DNA of 64,000 bases from Clarkia xantiana subsp. parviflora (taxonomy: Eukaryota; Streptophyta; Magnoliopsida; Myrtales; Onagraceae), in contig JAPTYO010000003.1 of NCBI GenBank assembly GCA_036873135.1, forward strand, positions 20,918,001 through 20,982,000. The letters run 5' to 3'. The translations under genes and the position numbers were made by a program. A model generated the notes under the pieces. That model worked only from the letters and a program-made list of their open reading frames with translations. It did no database searches and was not told where the DNA came from. Shown here piece by piece: positions 58,401-64,000 of this stretch (its first letter is position 1; each line of letters begins with the position of its first letter).

Positions 58401-58728
58401 TCCCTCACAGGTAAGATGATCAAATGTACTCATAGCATCGGAAACAGAACAAACGAAATGAAGGACAGCGAATAAGAAAGGCACAAACTGCAGCATTAAG
58501 TCAACAATTACTCCGATCTAATCTCCATGACTAAATCTAACCTACTACATTCCGGACATCTAAACATACATACAAAGATAGAGTGGTTTAAACCTGAATC
58601 GCACTGTGGAAGATGCCGCCTAAACCAATACCATCCTTGAAGAACTTGTTGATATTCACAATCGTGTTGTTCGTCTTCTCAGATCCACTGTTGGTCACAT
58701 CGTAAATGTGAAGTATCACCTCCGTCAT
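55406..58728 (-). CDS. PPPDE thiol peptidase (DeSI-like)
   Basis: A predicted cysteine isopeptidase of the PPPDE superfamily; animal members remove SUMO, while plant substrates are mostly unknown. Exons: 58728-58594, 58137-57876, 56093-56026 and 55684-55406; 247 residues. The catalytic His is in GIFHSAIQ (His41) and the catalytic Cys in RNCNHFCDAF (Cys115), with VYG following the His as usual. The fold ends near LGVPKLPG-WVNRFAN. The last exon adds a long polar, Ser/Gln/Pro-rich tail with no domain. Plant deSI-like proteins of the At4g17486 type have this layout and length. Intron 2 (57875-56094) contains a MULE-like foldback element. No signal peptide is seen, so the product is probably cytosolic or nuclear. 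Confidence 0.92.
56513..57053. mobile_element. Foldback MULE-like element in DeSI intron 2
   Basis: It starts GGGTTAATAACTAAAAAAAT and ends TTTTTTAGTTATTAACCC. Arms of about 100 bp are nearly complementary. A perfect 9-bp duplication AAAATTAAA flanks it (56504-56512, 57054-57062). Its interior resembles 62193-62712 and 25355-25714. Confidence 0.85.
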
Positions 58729-59168
58729 CGCCACAAAAACCCTAAATTCTGACCAAAATCCTCCTGTCACAACCCGAAATAACCAGCAATCCGCAGAATC
58801 ACGCGGATTTCTGGATCAACTGAGTTCAATCTGGAAAGTGAGCGTCAAATTTTCCGATTGAGGCGCGGAAAGATCTGTCTTGACAATCACATATCGATCA
58901 TCAAAACCAAAATGCGGATAGGAGGATGATGGTGGATATAACGTGACGTCTGCGCAGACTCGGGGAGTTTGGAATTATGAATTTCTTGAAGTGAAAGAAA
59001 GTAAAATGGATTGGAGGGAGATATTTATATTTGTTGACGAAAATGCCCTTAGTAGTTGGGGCTGTAATGCGGAAGAGAAGAGACCCCTGCTGGAAGGACA
59101 GTTGGCACGACGAGACGGGCTATTAGGATTTTATTTTATTTTTAAATATTCCATTAGTATAAAATTAA
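58729..59168. other. DeSI-like promoter and flank
   Basis: Upstream of the minus-strand DeSI-like gene. An ORF at 58943-59224 on the plus strand has no recognisable product and no splice partner, and is not called. No other feature. Confidence 0.4.
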
Positions 59169-60413
59169 GGGTTAAATATCATATAGCTAACAGAACTTTC
59201 TTAAAAATGCAAATAGCTAAGTAAACTTTTTTCGGCCATGCTCTACAAACACCATGATTTTGATTTTGATTTATTTTTTGGTATTTTTCTATTACCCAAA
59301 AGGTGAACCCTAGAATAAAATTGATATTATTAATAGTATAATGTAAATATTAAATGTATTTAAAAAATTTCATACTTTTGAAGTTTTACATATGTTACAA
59401 TTAAGTCCACCTTAGTAATAAAAAAAAAACAAAAACATAGTACTCCACAAGCATTGTAGAAAAAAATCCAATTTATTTTTAAAACAAATAAATGGCTTGC
59501 TAGATTTTTCCTGAAGTAACAATTATATAATCTCATTATTTTTTAATTTAAAGACTAAGAGCGTCCATAGTGGTATTACGTAAAGATTACGTAAACGTGG
59601 GTCCTACATGTTTATTTAAGTAAAACAACAAAAACTATCTACAGTGGTTTTACATAGCATTCCTTAAAGTGGGACCTACACGTAAATTTATGTTTTTACA
59701 TAAAGCATTCCTTAAATATAAGTAATGCACTATGTATTACGTAACCAATTTTTTATTATAAATTAATTCATTTTATAATCAATGTTAATATTTTATCGGT
59801 GGTTGTTGGAAAATTTAATAATAAAATATATTTAAGGAATATGTTTAAGTAATACGATGGCAGAAAAAATATTTTTTACGTGTATCTTAAATTTATGTAT
59901 TACTTAAAGTGTACATAAATGTCTACGTGGCAACTTTAAAGAATACAATTTATGTAAAACCATTGTGGATGCTCTAACCTAATTCCTTGTATAAATAGCA
60001 GTTGATCGACATAAATTAATGTCAACATATTTCTGTAACCAACATATACATATCCCTCTTTCTTTTTGGTTGAATGTCACTTTTTTTAAGTGCTTCAACA
60101 TTATTTTCTCTGAATCAATTCACTTTCTAGAGGTGGATTTATTTTACAAAATTTTCGAATGAGTAGTTCTCAACCGACAGCAAACAATAAGGATGTACAA
60201 CGTGTGTAATTTTTTTTTTTTTTTTGTTATATGTCATCACGTGTTTCCCATATTATGAATTCTATTAGTTTTTTAACTATAAATTTTTTTACCAAAACTA
60301 GATAATAGCTACTTTTAGAAAAAGTTCAGCTAGCTATTTGGTATTAAAAATAAAATTCAACTAGCTGTCTGCACTTGACAAAAATTTAGCTATCTATTTG
60401 GTATTTAACCCGC
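59169..60413. mobile_element. Large inverted-repeat element hosting a MITE
   Basis: The left end GGGTTAAATATCATATAGCTA and the right end TAGCTATCTATTTGGTATTTAACCC are inverted and alike for about 60 bp (each shortened here). No target duplication is apparent. The Tourist-like element at 59569-59974 lies inside. Confidence 0.45.
59569..59974. mobile_element. Tourist-like (PIF/Harbinger) MITE
   Basis: It starts GAGCGTCCATAGTGGT and ends ACCATTGTGGATGCTC, flanked by TAA on both sides (59566-59568, 59975-59977). At 406 bp with no coding capacity it fits a Tourist-type MITE. A decayed copy is at about 50095-50550. Confidence 0.75.
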
Positions 60414-61435
60414 ACTCTAAAATCACAAACTACAAGGGTTCAACTACTAGAAAACACAAACTACAAAATGAAAATATAAGTTAATGCATACAAGCTCGTA
60501 TCACCCCATTAAGTTAATGGAGATGAAACTAAATTCACGATACATAAATGCCTAAAATCACAAACGGTGACCGTACAGATCCGAAGAGACCTGAGAGAAG
60601 CGGCATAAATTTGATTGATCGTTCAGGAATCCAACAAAACCAGAAGGATAATGTCAATGAAAAGTCTGTCAGCCCTGTAAAAGTGTGCCAATTGGAAAAT
60701 CTAACCATAAAAAATCAAGTCTGTGAAGGCGGTGAGGAAGGTGGAATATCCCAAAGGGACTAGCGCTCATCGAAGGTGCCGAAAGAAACCTTGAGAGAAC
60801 ATTTTTAGGATGCCTTCAAGCGGATAAACCCAGATCTAGGTGAATACAGTGACATGGGATGGGGTAACGAAATTGTTCAGTGAGCCGGTGACCTTGCGTG
60901 AAAGCGATTCCTTGTCTGCCACTATCGAAAATTTGCAATTTGTTAGCTGAATTATAATGATACACACTTGCATGTATGCATCATCATTTAACAGCAAAAT
61001 AGACGGAGCTAGCAAATTGCAACTCATGTTCAAGCATGAGTAAAGTTGGTGATGATAAGTGGATGAAGTGGTGTCACTCCATTGATATCCATAGCCAGGG
61101 ACCTACTCTTCAGAGCCAACACAGGTAAAGCAAAGATGCCAAGAGTTCTCCTTGAAAGAACATGACTAAGCTTACCCAGATTCTTCATGGTCAGCTCGAT
61201 ACTTTTTTTTTTTTTTGCTGAAATTGGTCAGCTCTATACTTGATGTTCCTCTGTGTTGCCATAGCCTCACCTGCAACTGCAGCTTTTCTGTGGAGCAACA
61301 GAGAGTGCCCGAGAAATTCAGAACTGGGAAACTCTAACCAATGCTCTCTGATGCGTCAGCAATGGAGTTAGAGAGCCTTCCTCACCACGATTTGAGCCAT
61401 GGCAAGAAACCAGACTTCAAAAGTAGGCACAACAT
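60414..61435. other. Intergenic, no gene recognised
   Basis: GC content is somewhat higher than the surrounding DNA. A 71-codon plus-strand frame at 60548-60763 and several minus-strand frames exist, but none matches a known protein and no splice structure is evident. It could be a decayed transposon or a non-coding transcript; I see no decisive signal. Confidence 0.35.
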
Positions 61436-61806
61436 GGTTAAGAACCTAAAAATAGCCCCAGCTATAAGCCATGTTGCGAATTGCTGTCCCAGATTTTAAA
61501 TTGATATTCGGTGTCATAACTATCAGATTGGTTGATTTCCATTTTTTTCTCTTAAAATGGACGAAACAAAAACATGTTTTCTAGCATCAAATAAGCCTAA
61601 ACTATGAGCAACGAATATGATACTCAGGAAAAGTGGAAAACAACATGTTTTTGTTGATTAAAACGTCAATTTTAACGCCAAAATCACTCGAAAAAAATGG
61701 AAAGGAACAAATCAGATAGTTGGGACACTGAATATCAACATTTTAAATGTAGGACATCAATTAGCAACACGACCTCTAGTTGGGACTGTTTTTAGGTTCT
61801 CAACCC
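61436..61806. mobile_element. Foldback MULE-like element
   Basis: It starts GGTTAAGAACCTAAAAATAG and ends TTTTTAGGTTCTCAACCC. Both arms carry ACTATC.GATT and inverse text. It is closely related to the fragment at 1-257. A 9-bp duplication is not clear. Confidence 0.6.
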
Positions 61807-62183
61807 TCTAATTTATTCAGTGTTTTGAAGAAAAAAGTACACTTCCATGCAAATCTTGCAGAGCAGCTTAGAACTAAGTATAAAAGTTAGTTGATGCAGA
61901 ATACTCACAGTCACTGATGCTATGCTTACTCTTTCTGTGTCCAGAGATTCTTCTTGACTGCAAAGGAACCAGCATCGGAGTTCTTGTTAACGGCCCAAGG
62001 AAGATGAGGCAAGAGGCAGCAGCCATATAGAGCTCAGGCTAGCTGATAATTTGCACTTTGAGTCGATCAGCTTTAGCTGGTAACTAGCAGATAGAAGATG
62101 TTCCTCTACAATTCTGAACAAGACTGAGGCCAAACCAGCAATCCTGTGAAGTGCAGATCTTCGGCACATCCAAAATGGCATCT
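61807..62183. other. Intergenic between two foldback elements
   Basis: A 64-codon minus-strand frame (61987-62181) lacks recognisable motifs and is not called. Nothing else is seen. Confidence 0.35.
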
Positions 62184-62192
62184 TATTACTAA

Positions 62193-62712
62193 GGGAAAAG
62201 AACCTATTTACTATCTCAGGTTTGCCTCATGTTTCAGTTTGGTGTCTTACATTTAAATTGAGTGTCCCAGGTTTCATTTTTGTTGAAATTTGGTATCTCA
62301 GTGTGATTACTTTAGAAAAGTCAATCCCGATGAAACCGACTGTCATATCCGAGCTCCCAAGCATGCTCCCTTCTCGTCACTTTGTCGGGACCATCACCTA
62401 AGAAGTTGGCCACATTTGCCCAAGTAAATCATGCTTTGTTGTCGCTCGAAATCGCTCTGCTGGAAACTTTTTTTTTTTTTATTTTATGTTCAACTTTTGG
62501 GTGAAATTTGACGATTTTGTGAAAAGTAAAAAGTGATGAATTATAAGTGGGTGAGTCGGTTGATGGAAATGGTTGAAATAAGAGGAAAAGACGGATGGAG
62601 ACACCAAATTTTAACAAAAATGAAATCTGGACAGTCCATATCAACACTTTAATCCTGAGACACCAAACTGAAACATGAGGTAAACCTGAGACACTAAATA
62701 GGTTTCTTTCCC
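62193..62712. mobile_element. Foldback MULE-like element
   Basis: It starts GGGAAAAGAACCTATTTA and ends TAAATAGGTTTCTTTCCC. A perfect 9-bp duplication TATTACTAA flanks it (62184-62192, 62713-62721). The interior matches 56513-57053 (TTTGTTGAAATTTGGT, AGTCAATCCCGATGAAA). Confidence 0.85.
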
Positions 62713-62987
62713 TATTACTAAATATAGAGCACCAAACAAAAGTGTATGTTGTTTTTCAAGTATGGGGGGTTCTGAAGGGAGTGACCAGTATGGATGTGAG
62801 CATGAAAAAATAATACTCTCTTCATTCTATGGATGTGAGCATGAAAAATAATTAAACAGACACGATACAGAAGGAGATTCATTTGTACTTTTAACCCAAT
62901 TTGAAGATAGTACCTAGAAAATCGTCCGAAGGCAACCAACCTTGAGAAATTTCATGATTGTACGTGAGAAAAGATTTGTAATGCGAC

Positions 62988-64000
62988 TCAGTATGATTTT
63001 GCAAAAATAGCCACTTCATTAGCCGGATTGCCGGTCAGAAAGCACGCCTTTACATCTTCTGGCTGTTCAAAGGGAAAACACCGGATAGTCGCTCCGGTTT
63101 CTTCTTTGATCTTCAGTTCATCCTGGTCACTGTTTCAATAAGACAGGAATGATGTAAACTAAATCAGTAGATGTCTTTAGTAAAACCTGATAGATCACCT
63201 AAACCTTATACAGTCTTTAGCACATGAATGCATAATATACCTAGCTGACCAAGGACCTCTGGCCCATTTTCCTTGGGAAATTACCTCCTTGAGTTCATCA
63301 TATGAGCTCACATCCACAATGTTCCTGCAAAAGTACACAAATATATGTATTAAAATATGCCTGTGACACTATTTAGAAAAGATCAAAGTTTTCCTGAAGA
63401 AATAGCTACGATGGCTAAAGTATTAAAAAAATATGCACCTATTTCTAAATGATATTGCCCTTTCAAGAAGAGAGGATTGGACTTCATCCAGCTTTTCCTT
63501 GACATAAGATACTAAAACTGAAGCTTCCATGGATACTCCAAAGATCTTTCCTTGCTTTCCAGGAATATCTCTCCTAGATACTACCACACTCTTGCTCGAA
63601 ACATCACGAGGGCCTATTTCAATCCTCAGGGGCACCCCCTGTAACAGTAGGCAAGTAGGAAAAGGATGGTTGTTAACCAGCATTCAGATAGATAGTAGTA
63701 CAGTTCAATTTAGGGAACGACAGAAATTTGTCTGATGCAATTAAAACATGTTATATCACCTACTTATCTCATCCGATTCAGTATTATTATCCTCAATCAA
63801 TCAACAAATACCAACACAAATCATTGGTCATAGTCCAAACAAAAAAAAATGTGCTTTCCGGAGACTGACCTTCATTTCCCAGAAATTGAACTTCCATCCT
63901 GGTGTTTTCTGCTCCGTGTCATCAAGTTTTACTCTTACACCAGCTTTCTGCAGAACTTCTTTTACAGATGATGCAGCCTCAATAACATCTTGCCTTTCAC
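62988..64000 (-). CDS. PRORS1: Prolyl-tRNA synthetase, organellar, 3' part
   Basis: It charges tRNA-Pro in chloroplasts and mitochondria; the window contains only the C-terminal part. Exons on the minus strand: (beyond 64000)-63870, 63638-63439, 63324-63241 and 63129-62988, with phases closing. The anticodon-binding domain is recognisable: KTPGWKFNFWEMK, then GVPLRIEIGPRD, VVVSRRDIPGKQGK, and a final zinc-like/C-terminal subdomain with CFPFEQPEDVKACF ending EVAIFAKSY. The C-terminal Tyr is typical of eukaryote/archaeal-type ProRS. The ending fits the dual-targeted organellar enzyme (PRORS1/OVA6) better than the cytosolic one, but the transit peptide is off the window, so targeting is inferred. 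The catalytic class II core also lies outside. Confidence 0.88.

Noticed and set aside
60548..60763. 71-codon ORF in a GC-richer intergenic patch
   Set aside because: No recognisable domain, no splice partners and no paralogue in the window; length is compatible with chance.
1..64000. tRNA, rRNA or known structured ncRNA genes
   Set aside because: I saw no tRNA-like A and B box pair with a cloverleaf and no rRNA or snoRNA-like sequence; a tRNAscan/Infernal run would be needed to exclude them fully.

Overview
The window is nuclear DNA of a flowering plant, most likely a eudicot. Genes are split by GT-AG introns, intergenic DNA is AT-rich and full of transposons, and the proteins are typical of plants (REVEILLE MYB factor, chloroplast MinD, organellar prolyl-tRNA synthetase, GH28 pectinase, plant glutaminyl cyclase). 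The species cannot be named from the sequence. Exon structures below were derived by hand from reading frame and splice signals; phases close for every multi-exon gene.

Layout. 0-4 kb: repeat-rich AT DNA. 4.15-6.9 kb (+): REVEILLE-type MYB gene, 8 exons. 8.5-9.9 kb (-): small unrecognised two-exon gene, with a paralogue at 25.8-26.5 kb (-). 10.8-17.1 kb: young, internally deleted Ty3/gypsy (Tat-like) retrotransposon in minus orientation, inserted inside a possible Helitron. 19.5-22.0 kb (-) and 32.9-35.4 kb (+): two nearly identical cytosolic HSP90 genes, divergently arranged about 11 kb apart. Between them lie a foldback element, a solo LTR, the second small gene, a Helitron-like piece and a decayed Ty1/copia element. 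36.8-39.9 kb (+): glutaminyl-peptide cyclotransferase, 11 exons. 40.9-43.9 kb (-): polygalacturonase-like GH28, 6 exons. 47.2-48.3 kb: Pack-MULE carrying the TAZ zinc-finger end of a BTB/TAZ gene. 48.9-49.9 kb (-): chloroplast MinD, intronless. 51.9-54.6 kb (+): lysine-rich coiled-coil protein of unknown function with a long leader intron. 55.4-58.7 kb (-): PPPDE/DeSI-like thiol peptidase, 4 exons. 63.0-64.0 kb (-): 3' end of organellar prolyl-tRNA synthetase, running off the window.

The host genes are ordinary housekeeping or regulatory loci with no operon-like relation. The more unusual content is in the repeats: (i) a family of elements with GGGTTAA-type ends, long inverted arms and 9-bp target duplications, one of which has captured a TAZ domain; (ii) an antisense, apparently spliced gene with its own TATA box inside the gypsy element, beside a 17-unit 26-bp tandem array; (iii) a 246-bp block of perfect identity, including a whole intron, between HSP90 copies that otherwise differ at many silent sites, which suggests gene conversion; (iv) nested hAT-like elements with 8-bp target duplications and C/G-rich interiors.
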